This document shows, piece by piece, positions 1 through 6,324 of a stretch of DNA of 11,125 bases (its first letter is position 1; each line of letters starts with the position of its first letter). The notes beneath the pieces are model-generated. The model had not been told where the DNA came from. It saw nothing but the letters and a program-made list of their open reading frames with translations, and did not search any database. The DNA is from an uncultured beta proteobacterium (GTDB lineage: Bacteria > Pseudomonadota > Gammaproteobacteria > Burkholderiales > Burkholderiaceae_C), in NCBI GenBank assembly GCA_903840825.1, contig CAIMHL010000343.1, forward strand, positions 1 through 11,125, written 5' to 3'. The translations under genes and the position numbers were made by a program.

Positions 1-467
1 ATTACTATGCACAAGTGGCGAGCGGCTTGTGTAGGGCCGGTCACGCGGTAGGCCTGATTGGCCTGCGCGACGATGCCCAACTGGCGCGCGACTTGCGCCT
101 ACAAATTAACAGTGAGTTTTGTGTGGACCTGACCGGTTACACACGCAGCATCCGCGAATTGTTGATGTTGTTCCACGGCTCTGACTTGCTCATTACCAAC
201 GATGGCGGCCCCGGACACTTTGCCAGCCTGACACCCATTCGGACACTGGTATTTTTTGGACCAGAAACCGGTCGTTTATACGGACCCTTGGGGCCGCGCG
301 CCCAAGTGCTTGAATCTGGCATTGCCTGCTCGCCCTGCCTGAGCGCTTACAACCACCGCGAAACTTTTTGCGATGGCGACAACCAGTGCCTTAAGCGACT
401 GGCTCCAGGCCCGGTTCTGGCTGATGCACTGGCTGCTTTGGCTGCTCCCCCACAAACGCCCGCATGA
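1..467 (+). CDS. Glycosyltransferase family 9 (heptosyltransferase-like), 3' part
   Basis: The reading frame is open from base 3 to the TGA at 465-467, so the gene starts upstream. The GTG at 15 is internal and is not a convincing start. About 154 C-terminal residues are visible. They contain the nucleotide-sugar-binding segment of GT9 enzymes: a D-L-T-G stretch (from about 126), then NDGGPGHFASL (from 198), then VFFGPETGRLYGPLG (from about 249). Near the C-terminus four cysteines (codons at 327, 336, 369 and 387) form a CxxC...C...C cluster, which is common in this family. GT9 enzymes transfer heptose or other sugars onto LPS core or related glycans at the cytoplasmic face of the inner membrane; acceptor and sugar cannot be told from this fragment. 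The stop overlaps the start of the GtrA gene (ATGA), so the two are probably translationally coupled. The family call is firm, the substrate unknown. Confidence 0.88.
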   Translation, partial: YYAQVASGLCRAGHAVGLIGLRDDAQLARDLRLQINSEFCVDLTGYTRSIRELLMLFHGSDLLITNDGGPGHFASLTPIRTLVFFGPETGRLYGPLGPRAQVLESGIACSPCLSAYNHRETFCDGDNQCLKRLAPGPVLADALAALAAPPQTPA

Positions 468-970
468 ATCAAAACAAAGGTTTGCAAAGTCACCTATTTG
501 CCCTGCTTGAGTGGGCCAAAGGTTTCAGATACATCAAGTTTGGCTTGGTCGGCGCCAGTGGCACTGTGGTCAACATGGCTTTGCTGTATTTTTCGCAAGA
601 GGTGCTCTTTGCTTCCATTGATGGGCCAAGAACACGGCTTTATGCCTCGCTGGCATTGGCCATCACGGTGGCGACCCTGAACAACTTCACCTGGAACCGT
701 CTTTGGACTTGGGCCGACCGACTGCGCGAGTTGGCCGCGCTGACCCATCAGGGGCAAGCGCCTCAGAGCGGATTTGCGCTTTATTGCACACAATTTGGCC
801 GCTATGCCATCGCGTCATGGTTTGGCATAGCCCTGCAATACGGCCTCACTTTGTGGCTGGCCCACAGCCTGCACTACATGGTGGCCAACGTGATTGCCAT
901 TTTGATCGCCAGCGTCAGCAACTTTCTGGCCAACGACCGCTGGACCTTTCGGCGCCAACCAAGGTTTTAG
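464..970 (+). CDS. GtrA-like polytopic membrane protein (putative polyprenyl-phosphate-sugar flippase)
   Basis: This 168-residue protein has four hydrophobic segments at about residues 26-46, 58-75, 112-133 and 138-157, the topology of the GtrA family. It carries the family's repeated asparagine/aromatic signature twice: NNFTWNRLWTW (73-83) at the end of helix 2 and SNFLANDRWTF (152-162) at the end of helix 4. GtrA proteins are thought to flip undecaprenyl-phosphate-linked monosaccharides across the inner membrane, so that a GT-C enzyme can use them on the periplasmic side. That fits the gene placed 3 bp downstream, a GT39/ArnT-like enzyme. The start ATG overlaps the upstream GT9 stop and has no clear Shine-Dalgarno sequence, which suggests coupling. 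The synthase that would make the lipid-linked sugar (a GT2 DPM1-like enzyme) is not in the window and may lie upstream. Confidence 0.9.
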   Translation: MNQNKGLQSHLFALLEWAKGFRYIKFGLVGASGTVVNMALLYFSQEVLFASIDGPRTRLYASLALAITVATLNNFTWNRLWTWADRLRELAALTHQGQAPQSGFALYCTQFGRYAIASWFGIALQYGLTLWLAHSLHYMVANVIAILIASVSNFLANDRWTFRRQPRF

Positions 971-973
971 ACC

Positions 974-2794
974 ATGTCACGCCCCTTGCAGCCTCCCTCG
1001 CCGCACACCGTTACCCAGACAAGCCGGGCAACCATTGGATGGATGGCGCTGCTGATGTTGGCTGTTGCCATTTATGCCTTGGGCTTGGGTGGGCAATACA
1101 ACCCCACCAACGGCGACGAGTTGGTCTACACCCACATCGCCAGATTGACAGCCGCCTCCAACCATTGGCTCCCCTTGGTCTCAGAGCTGGACAACATGCG
1201 CAACACCAAACCACCGCTCCTGTTCTGGCAAGCGATGGTGGCCAGCGACTGGGGCCAAAACTGGACAATGGCTGCCTTGCGCGCACCCAGCTTGATTTAC
1301 ACCCTGCTGATTGCAGCGGCTGTGGCCTGGACTGCACATCAGATCACGCGAAGCACGAGAACAGCCTGCCTGGCTGCCTGCGTTTACCTCGCATTTTTTT
1401 GCACCTACCGGTACGGCAGAACATTTCTGACCAGTGCCCCTGAAACTTTTTGGTTCAACGTGCCGCTGTTTTACTTGCTCTGGGTTCGATTACAGCCCAC
1501 GATTGACGCTGACAAACGCCTGGGGTGGACGGCACACAGCTTGCTGGGCATGGCACTGGGGCTAGGGCTGGCGTACAAATCTTTTGCCCTGATTGCGCCT
1601 GCGGCGGCCACGTTTTGGTGTGCGCAGCTACTGACCGAACGCCCCCTGAACTGGCACCGGGTGGTAAACACCACGCTTAAAGTGACCTTAAGTGCGGGGT
1701 TGGCGTTGGGCATTTTTTGCCTATGGTTTGTGCTCGATCCTGATCCTGGGGCGGTATGGCAAGAGTTTGTCATTGGAGAGAACGCCAAAAAAATGTCCAG
1801 CCGTGATGGCTACTGGTATGTGGCCCTGATGGGTGGCGGTGGCAGCATGTGGGCGCAGTTGCTGGCCTACGCGCAAAATGCGGGCTTGCTCGCCTTGGTG
1901 GTGCTGGGTCTGGCTTGGGTCGGCCTGAAGCAGGGCGTTCAATCAAAATTAACACTGCCCATGCCAACGCACCTGATCATTCTGCTGGTTTGGCTGGCGG
2001 TGTGGTTGGTGGTGTTCACCTTGCCCAGCCAGCGCTCCGCACGCTACGTCATCCCGGCGATGCCCGCGCTGGCCCTGCTGTTGGCGCTTTATTGGGACCG
2101 CATTGGCCGCGGCTGGTTTGTGGCGTCCTTGCTGCTGTGTGCCGTGTTTATGGGCGTCTTGGGACGGATCGCCTGGGCGAGCCACGAGGTGGGCATAGGC
2201 AGTGACGGATCGATTTATCTCAACTTGCTGGTGGTTGCCCTCGGATTTGGCACAGTGGCCGGTGGCTTGTGGCGTCGCGCCTGGACCCGCGCCTGTACTT
2301 TGGTGGCATGTTTGCTTGTTCACGCCTGTTTTGGCTTGACCACGGCGCCCCTCAATGGCCTCTCTGGCCGCTATGACGCCACCACCGTTTTAAAAGCACA
2401 AAGCCTGCGAATTGCCGTACCGAGTAGTTTCAATGCGCAATTTGAGCGTTTCGGCTTCTTGTTGCCCGGCAATACCTTTGTGCCGTATGACGGGGAAAGC
2501 CGCACAACATCTGGTGCTGCGCCCGGCACAGCCGCAATCGCACGCGCTGAAGAATTGAACCGTTTGCTAGCCCGCCATGATGCGGTCGCCTGGCTCCAAG
2601 CCGACCCTACTGAGCTTGCCCCCCCCTGTGCACCAAGCTGCCAGATACTAGGAACACGCTGGGAAATCAAGGGGCGTCATCAGCCAGGAGAAATTACACT
2701 GGCCAACCTTTGGACGCCGCAAAACTGGTTATTTAGGCGCGAGTGGCTGCTTACCCGGCTTGCCGCTCCCGCCAATTCTTCAAGCAAACCCTGA
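974..2794 (+). CDS. GT39/ArnT-like integral membrane glycosyltransferase (GT-C fold)
   Basis: This 606-residue protein has an N-terminal membrane helix (about 21-40) followed by a first periplasmic loop with the acidic pair D48-E49 (NGDELVY), the position of the catalytic acidic residue in PMT/ArnT enzymes. The loop continues with NTKPPLLFW (77-85), the KPPL/W signature of the PMT_2 family. About ten more hydrophobic segments follow. An R-Y-x-x-P element at 357-361 (SARYVIPAMPALALL) resembles the lipid-phosphate-contact motif of ArnT-type enzymes. The last ~150 residues are mostly soluble, as expected for a periplasmic C-terminal domain. Such enzymes move a sugar from a polyprenyl-phosphate carrier to lipid A, another glycolipid or a protein. 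The GtrA gene ends 3 bp upstream, suggesting flippase and transferase work together. The 3' end overlaps the convergent membrane-protein gene by 44 bp. A C8 homopolymer lies near the 3' end (2619-2626). Sugar and acceptor are unknown; I do not call it arnT because the aminoarabinose pathway is not visible. Confidence 0.88.
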   Translation: MSRPLQPPSPHTVTQTSRATIGWMALLMLAVAIYALGLGGQYNPTNGDELVYTHIARLTAASNHWLPLVSELDNMRNTKPPLLFWQAMVASDWGQNWTMAALRAPSLIYTLLIAAAVAWTAHQITRSTRTACLAACVYLAFFCTYRYGRTFLTSAPETFWFNVPLFYLLWVRLQPTIDADKRLGWTAHSLLGMALGLGLAYKSFALIAPAAATFWCAQLLTERPLNWHRVVNTTLKVTLSAGLALGIFCLWFVLDPDPGAVWQEFVIGENAKKMSSRDGYWYVALMGGGGSMWAQLLAYAQNAGLLALVVLGLAWVGLKQGVQSKLTLPMPTHLIILLVWLAVWLVVFTLPSQRSARYVIPAMPALALLLALYWDRIGRGWFVASLLLCAVFMGVLGRIAWASHEVGIGSDGSIYLNLLVVALGFGTVAGGLWRRAWTRACTLVACLLVHACFGLTTAPLNGLSGRYDATTVLKAQSLRIAVPSSFNAQFERFGFLLPGNTFVPYDGESRTTSGAAPGTAAIARAEELNRLLARHDAVAWLQADPTELAPPCAPSCQILGTRWEIKGRHQPGEITLANLWTPQNWLFRREWLLTRLAAPANSSSKP

Positions 2795-3446
2795 TTGCCA
2801 CCCATTGCAGGGCCACCCATAACCAGGGGTCCAGCAGGGCATCCCACAGGTTTCCGCTAGGCCACCGGGTCAGGACAAAAAGGGCCAGCACGGCCAAAAC
2901 CACGACTGCGCTGGAACGACTGCGCACGGCGCGGGGCTTAAAGCCAGCCCCAAAGGTCCAAACAACCACGGTCAAGATCGCCACAGCGCCCAGCGCTGCC
3001 GAACTAAAGCCCCAGGCATAAACCGACACGGGCCACAAGGCCAAGGTATCAAGTAGCAAAACCCAACCCAGCACTACGCCTGAAAACAAGGCAATTTTCT
3101 GGTCAAGTGCCATAACGCCCACGTCGCTGAAAACTGACTCCGACCGACGCCCCACCTTTGAAAAAACCCACAGCAAACAGAGCAATACGGTCATTAAACT
3201 AGGCGCCTGAAATGCCAGCCCCAGCCAAAAAGTGGGCGATGCACTGCCGGGCACAAGCGCCCACAGGACCACCATCAGGCTCAAGCTCCAGCGGTAAAGT
3301 GGGCTTAACCGTGCGCCCGCCCAAAAGCAAGCTGCACCCAAAACGACGGCCCAGCCGATAGAGATGGCCAAACGCACGGCTAATGGATCGGGCAATACCG
3401 GGTTATCGGTAGCTAATAGAAGAGGAATCAATGTGCTGCTGTTCAT
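2751..3446 (-). CDS. Polytopic membrane protein of unknown function, partner of the sialidase-like gene
   Basis: This 231-residue protein is very hydrophobic, with roughly seven membrane segments (about 24-48, 52-70, 74-96, 118-136, 142-166, 176-190 and 200-220) joined by short loops. A basic stretch around 168-177 would be cytoplasmic by the positive-inside rule. I do not recognise a family signature or catalytic motif. Its ATG lies 13 bp after the stop of the sialidase-like gene on the same strand, with no clear Shine-Dalgarno sequence, so it is probably cotranscribed and may be translationally coupled. A role as membrane partner, or in production or export of the glycan handled by that protein, is inference. 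The 3' end overlaps the convergent GT39 gene by 44 bp. The protein appears intact and membrane-like along its whole length, which supports a real gene rather than an antisense shadow. Confidence 0.75.
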   Translation of the reverse strand: MNSSTLIPLLLATDNPVLPDPLAVRLAISIGWAVVLGAACFWAGARLSPLYRWSLSLMVVLWALVPGSASPTFWLGLAFQAPSLMTVLLCLLWVFSKVGRRSESVFSDVGVMALDQKIALFSGVVLGWVLLLDTLALWPVSVYAWGFSSAALGAVAILTVVVWTFGAGFKPRAVRSRSSAVVVLAVLALFVLTRWPSGNLWDALLDPWLWVALQWVAIRVCLKNWRERQAG

Positions 3447-3459
3447 GGACTAATAGGGC

Positions 3460-4659
3460 TCACTGAGGTTTGGGGACAGCGGCGTAGCGTTGCCAGGCTA
3501 TGCTTTTTCGCTGGTCAGTGAAACTCACCCACAACGCCCCCTCAGACCAGACCATGGCGGGATATGAAAACTCATCCCCCCCAGACCCAAGCGCCAGCGC
3601 TTTGTCTTTGGTCCACGTTTTGCCGTCCGGGGAAACACTCAAATCAAGTACCTTGCGCGAATGAAAAGAAGAGTTGTGTGCCAGCACCATCTGCCCTGGG
3701 GAAAGGCTGAGCCCAGCAATAGAGGCGTCGGGGTTATTCAGCGCCAGGTCGGGCAAGTCGCTCCAGCTTTGTCCACCGTTGAGGGTTTGCGTGATAGCGA
3801 CTTTGCCTGCAGGGCTGTGGTCACGCAGCAAGGCCAGCCAGTGGGACTCGCTCTGCATCAGCAGCGTTGGCTGCAAGAGGTGCAGGCGTTGGGACATGCG
3901 CGCCATGCCTTTGAAGCGCCCTTGAGCGTCAAACCGAAGGGAAACCGGGTATTTGAGACCCAGCTCAAAATGCACCGGCAACACCATGCCACCATCTTGC
4001 AAGGCCAAAGGCGCGCTGCGGACCAGATAACTGGTATTCCAAAGCCAGGACAAGGGAAGAGTCCGCTCGACATCAAAAGCCAGGGCCTCAAAATCATGAC
4101 CCGCAGGGGACTGACGTAAATGCACCACCCGTGACGCCGCCCACCCCCCCAGACCTGTGGCCACGACAAACAAGTGAATTTGCCCCTGCTTGTCTAGCCA
4201 AGCCACGGGGTTGCCAAGCCTGCGCACGCCAAAGCCCAGTTGCCCACCCAACGCATGTCGGTTGACGACAAAACGGGCGGCACGCCATTGCTGGGTAGCG
4301 CGGTCAAATTGTGAAGCAGCAATTTGCACATCAGGCGCACTTTCTCGAGTGCCGGCAAACCAGAATGCCATGACGCTGGCAGGATGAGTTGCAGGCATGG
4401 CCAGCAAACTGCTGGCGTGGGCAGCAGGCGTATTAGCGGGCATTGGGATATGGCCCTGCCCAGTAAGCACCAGGCCGGAAGGCGCCTTTTTCGCATCGGC
4501 CACAGGCCAAACTGCTTGGGCCGTGGCGGTCAAGGGTGCGCGGCGCGCCAAATCAAGGCCGAGCAACACCAAACAGATGAGTAGCCCGGCAACCAGTCGC
4601 CCCGCCCGGGAATGGGTGAATGATGAACGCAAGGAATCAGGCATTGAACGTCGACTCAC
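3460..4659 (-). CDS. Membrane-anchored sialidase-like BNR/Asp-box beta-propeller protein
   Basis: The protein is 399 residues from the GTG at 4659. A shorter form from ATG at 4644 is equally plausible, since GGTGAG lies about 10 nt before that ATG. One hydrophobic segment (about 22-37) after a basic N-terminus is a signal anchor or uncleaved signal, so the bulk should be periplasmic. The rest matches the sialidase-like BNR_2 pattern: HASSLLAMP...FWFAGTRESAPDVQI (81-113), GNPVAW (149-154), two Asp-box-like motifs at 292-299 (TLNGGQSW) and 343-349 (SPDGKTW), and EFSYPAMVW (363-371) before a terminal strand and DQR. These suggest a six-bladed propeller. I see no FRIP motif, and I cannot confirm the Arg triad or Tyr/Glu nucleophile, so sialidase activity is unproven; a glycan-binding or other hydrolytic role is possible. 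It heads a two-gene unit with the membrane-protein gene 13 bp downstream. Confidence 0.8.
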   Translation of the reverse strand: MSRRSMPDSLRSSFTHSRAGRLVAGLLICLVLLGLDLARRAPLTATAQAVWPVADAKKAPSGLVLTGQGHIPMPANTPAAHASSLLAMPATHPASVMAFWFAGTRESAPDVQIAASQFDRATQQWRAARFVVNRHALGGQLGFGVRRLGNPVAWLDKQGQIHLFVVATGLGGWAASRVVHLRQSPAGHDFEALAFDVERTLPLSWLWNTSYLVRSAPLALQDGGMVLPVHFELGLKYPVSLRFDAQGRFKGMARMSQRLHLLQPTLLMQSESHWLALLRDHSPAGKVAITQTLNGGQSWSDLPDLALNNPDASIAGLSLSPGQMVLAHNSSFHSRKVLDLSVSPDGKTWTKDKALALGSGGDEFSYPAMVWSEGALWVSFTDQRKSIAWQRYAAVPKPQ

Positions 4660-4715
4660 CGAAAAGGAGGGTTAGTGCCTGCAAACGCGACAGCGATAGG
4701 CGAAAAGTCAGTATC

Positions 4716-4725
4716 TTAATATTAA
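4716..4725. promoter_or_regulatory. Perfect AT palindrome TTAATATTAA in the divergent intergenic region
   Basis: This 10-bp perfect palindrome lies in the 154-bp gap between the divergent sialidase-like gene (start 4659) and the acyltransferase gene (start 4814). It is one of the few AT-rich spots in this GC-rich stretch and could be part of a promoter or a regulator site for either gene. Nothing beyond position and symmetry supports a function, and a short AT palindrome can occur by chance. Confidence 0.2.
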
Positions 4726-4798
4726 AGACGCAGCCAGAACCTGGATTCCTCTTGATTCAGCCCCAAGAGGCGCTGGGTGCTGTGTCAAATTCGTGCGG

Positions 4799-4804
4799 GA
4801 TAAT
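4799..4804 (+). promoter_or_regulatory. Candidate -10 box (GATAAT) for the acyltransferase gene
   Basis: GATAAT matches the sigma70 -10 consensus TATAAT at five of six positions and ends 9 bases before the ATG at 4814. Transcription would then start about 3 nt before the start codon, giving a nearly leaderless mRNA. This fits the lack of a good Shine-Dalgarno sequence in front of that ATG. No convincing -35 hexamer is seen at 16-18 bp spacing, so the call is tentative. Confidence 0.35.
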
Positions 4805-4813
4805 TGAGCCACT

Positions 4814-5404
4814 ATGCACCGCACCATCTTTGATACTCCTGTTGTTCGTCACGTCTTGCGCGCGCTTTCTTTGGGCTTTTTAAAGCTTGCAGGCTGGAAG
4901 GTTTTGGGGAAATTGCCGCCTGGGGCAGAAAGAAGTGTCTTGATCGCCGCACCGCACACCAGCAACTGGGATTTGCCCTACACACTCATGGTGGCCTTCT
5001 CTCTGCGGCTGACGATTTACTGGATGGGCAAAGAACAAATCTTCAGTTTCCCCTTTCGGGGCTTGATGATGTGGCTGGGCGGGATTCCCGTTCAGCGCGA
5101 GAAATCATCGAACCTCGTTGCCGCCTCGGTCGAGGCCATCAAGGCAGCCTCAGGATCACTCCAACTGGTTGTGCCGCCCGAGGGCACCCGCAGCAAAACC
5201 CGCTACTGGAAAACCGGTTTTTACCATATAGCGGTCGGTGCCCAAGTGCCGATCGTGATGGCCTATATGGACTATGAAAGAAAAATCAGCGGCCTAGGAC
5301 CTGTGTTTGAACCCACCGGCGACCTGGAGGCCGACATGACTCAAATCAAGGCCTTTTACGCAAACTTCAAAGGTAAAAATGCAGCCCAGTTTGAAGTACC
5401 TTGA
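4814..5404 (+). CDS. PlsC-like lysophospholipid/1-acylglycerol-3-phosphate acyltransferase family protein
   Basis: This 196-residue protein has the acyltransferase motifs in order. Motif I is H-x4-D (H48 to D53, in PHTSNWD), the catalytic dyad. GGIPVQR (89-95) supplies the motif II-type arginine. PPEGTRS (121-127) is motif III, which contacts the glycerol-phosphate group, and VPIVMAYMDY (about 145-154) is motif IV. The family moves a fatty acyl group from acyl-CoA or acyl-ACP onto a lysophospholipid or lysophosphatidate at the inner membrane. At 196 residues it is shorter than typical PlsC (about 240) and lacks an obvious N-terminal transmembrane helix; it resembles the compact subgroup annotated only as glycerol acyltransferase. 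The next genes downstream, after a 101-bp gap, are a lipid-transport-like cassette, so a shared role in phospholipid remodelling is attractive but is inference. Acceptor specificity is unknown. Confidence 0.88.
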   Translation: MHRTIFDTPVVRHVLRALSLGFLKLAGWKVLGKLPPGAERSVLIAAPHTSNWDLPYTLMVAFSLRLTIYWMGKEQIFSFPFRGLMMWLGGIPVQREKSSNLVAASVEAIKAASGSLQLVVPPEGTRSKTRYWKTGFYHIAVGAQVPIVMAYMDYERKISGLGPVFEPTGDLEADMTQIKAFYANFKGKNAAQFEVP

Positions 5405-5428
5405 AGCGGGTGTATCAAAACAGCCCTA

Positions 5429-5457
5429 GGCGAGCTCGTCGCCATGAGCCCAGGCTC
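5429..5457 (+). other. Short tandem inverted repeats between the acyltransferase and permease genes
   Basis: GGCGA-GCTCG-TCGCC (5429-5443) forms a 5-bp stem with a 5-nt loop, and GAGCC-CA-GGCTC (5446-5457) follows at once, able to form a 4-bp stem with a 4-nt loop. They lie 25 bases after the acyltransferase stop codon. No T-tract follows, so a classical intrinsic terminator is not supported. They may weakly attenuate transcription or have no function. Confidence 0.25.
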
Positions 5458-5493
5458 CTTGCGTCTTGTCTAAATGTGCTTTGAGTCTCCCGG

Positions 5494-5499
5494 TATCAT
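5494..5499 (+). promoter_or_regulatory. Candidate -10 box (TATCAT) for the permease-MCE-lipoprotein operon
   Basis: TATCAT matches the -10 consensus at five of six positions and ends 6 bases before the ATG at 5506, so transcription would start at or very near the start codon (leaderless). TTGTCT at 5466-5471 resembles a -35 element, but the 22-bp spacing is too long for a standard sigma70 promoter. No Shine-Dalgarno sequence precedes the ATG, which agrees with a leaderless message. Tentative. Confidence 0.3.
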
Positions 5500-5505
5500 C
5501 CGCCC

Positions 5506-6315
5506 ATGATGACCACTCGCCGCCCTTCACTCATTGACGCTTGGGTGCTGGCCATCCATCGCGGATGGACGAGCAGTTGGCACATGGTGCACTTGGGCGC
5601 GTTATTGATGGTGGCGAGTCTGTCGCCCTCCACCTACCCCAAAAGCAACCGAAGCACCATCAGCCGCCACATTTACAGCAGCACGGTCAGCGCCTTGCCG
5701 TGGTTCACGGCCATGACGGCCCTGATAAGTTTGGTCATGATTCGGGTGGTGGTAGTCACCGCCCAGAGCTACGGCCTTTCCCAATACGCCTTGGAAATGG
5801 TGGTTCGGGTGCTGGTCCTGGAACTGATACCCCTGTCTGCGGCCATGTTCATTGCGCTGCGCGGCAGCGTGGTTTTTGACAAGGTCTCCAGCACCCCACT
5901 TTCAGTTCACCAACAGCCAACAGGCTTGGGCTTGCAGATGAACACCCCTGTGCTCTCTGAATTGCAGTGTGCGTGGGTGCCACGGGTCCTGGCCAGCACC
6001 TTCGCTGTATTGGCACTGGCCACCGTCAGCAGCTTGATAGCGCTGGTGTTGGCCTACCTCAGTGTGCATGGTTTTTCCCCTTGGGGCTTGCCTGGCTACA
6101 CCCGAACCGTGGGCCATGTGTTTGACCTAGCCGTCACCCTGGGGTTTGGCCTTAAAACTTTCTTTTTCAGTCTGGCCGTGGCCATCGTGCCGCTGGCGGC
6201 CAGCCTTGAAGTGCGCGACCGCGAGACAACAAAAACTTTACAACCCGGCGTAGTGCGTCTATTTTTGGTGCTTTTGTGCATTGAAGCTGCCTCGCTGTCC
6301 GTGAAATACATCTAA
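5506..6315 (+). CDS. Divergent MlaE-like ABC-transporter permease
   Basis: This 269-residue protein has an amphipathic N-terminal segment and about five membrane helices (roughly 61-85, 95-118, 158-184, 203-230 and 246-262), as in MlaE/YrbE permeases. Family traces include ELIPL (106-110), in the place of MlaE's ELGP; ALRGS (117-121), in the place of the Gly-Arg-x-Gly-Ser segment; VPRVLA (158-163), which matches well; and RDRETTKTL near the C-terminus, in the place of the GRATT region. What should follow ALRGS, an AAELGxMxVTEQIDAL-like cytoplasmic element, is replaced by an unrelated stretch (122-157). MlaE permeases move phospholipids between the inner membrane and a periplasmic MCE protein, powered by a cytoplasmic ATPase. 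The MCE gene follows after 9 bp, but no ATPase gene is present in the window. Family assignment rests on the C-terminal half and on context; a strongly diverged member is likely. Confidence 0.75.
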   Translation: MMTTRRPSLIDAWVLAIHRGWTSSWHMVHLGALLMVASLSPSTYPKSNRSTISRHIYSSTVSALPWFTAMTALISLVMIRVVVVTAQSYGLSQYALEMVVRVLVLELIPLSAAMFIALRGSVVFDKVSSTPLSVHQQPTGLGLQMNTPVLSELQCAWVPRVLASTFAVLALATVSSLIALVLAYLSVHGFSPWGLPGYTRTVGHVFDLAVTLGFGLKTFFFSLAVAIVPLAASLEVRDRETTKTLQPGVVRLFLVLLCIEAASLSVKYI

Positions 6316-6324
6316 GCCCACTCA

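Noticed and set aside
703..1443. 246-codon plus-strand open frame across the GtrA and GT39 genes
   Set aside because: It overlaps two genes with strong family motifs in another frame, is His/Gln/Arg-rich with no coherent domain, and has no start signal: a shadow of GC-rich coding DNA.
1949..2323. 124-codon minus-strand open frame inside the GT39 gene
   Set aside because: The composition is extremely Gln/His-rich, which is what the antisense of a Leu/Val/Ala-rich membrane protein produces; no recognisable motif.
2619..2626. C8 homopolymer in the GT39 gene as a phase-variation tract
   Set aside because: It lies near the 3' end, is in frame and encodes part of a Pro-Pro-Cys segment. One tract of eight is not enough to argue for contingency-locus behaviour without population data.
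4664..4719. Strong AAGGAGGG on the plus strand followed by a 14-codon GTG frame (4675-4719)
   Set aside because: The Shine-Dalgarno match is good, but the spacing to GTG is only 3 nt, the peptide is tiny and featureless, and it overlaps the 5' leader of the opposite gene; probably chance.
5429..5457. Rho-independent terminator after the acyltransferase gene
   Set aside because: The hairpins are short and no T-tract follows; kept only as inverted repeats.
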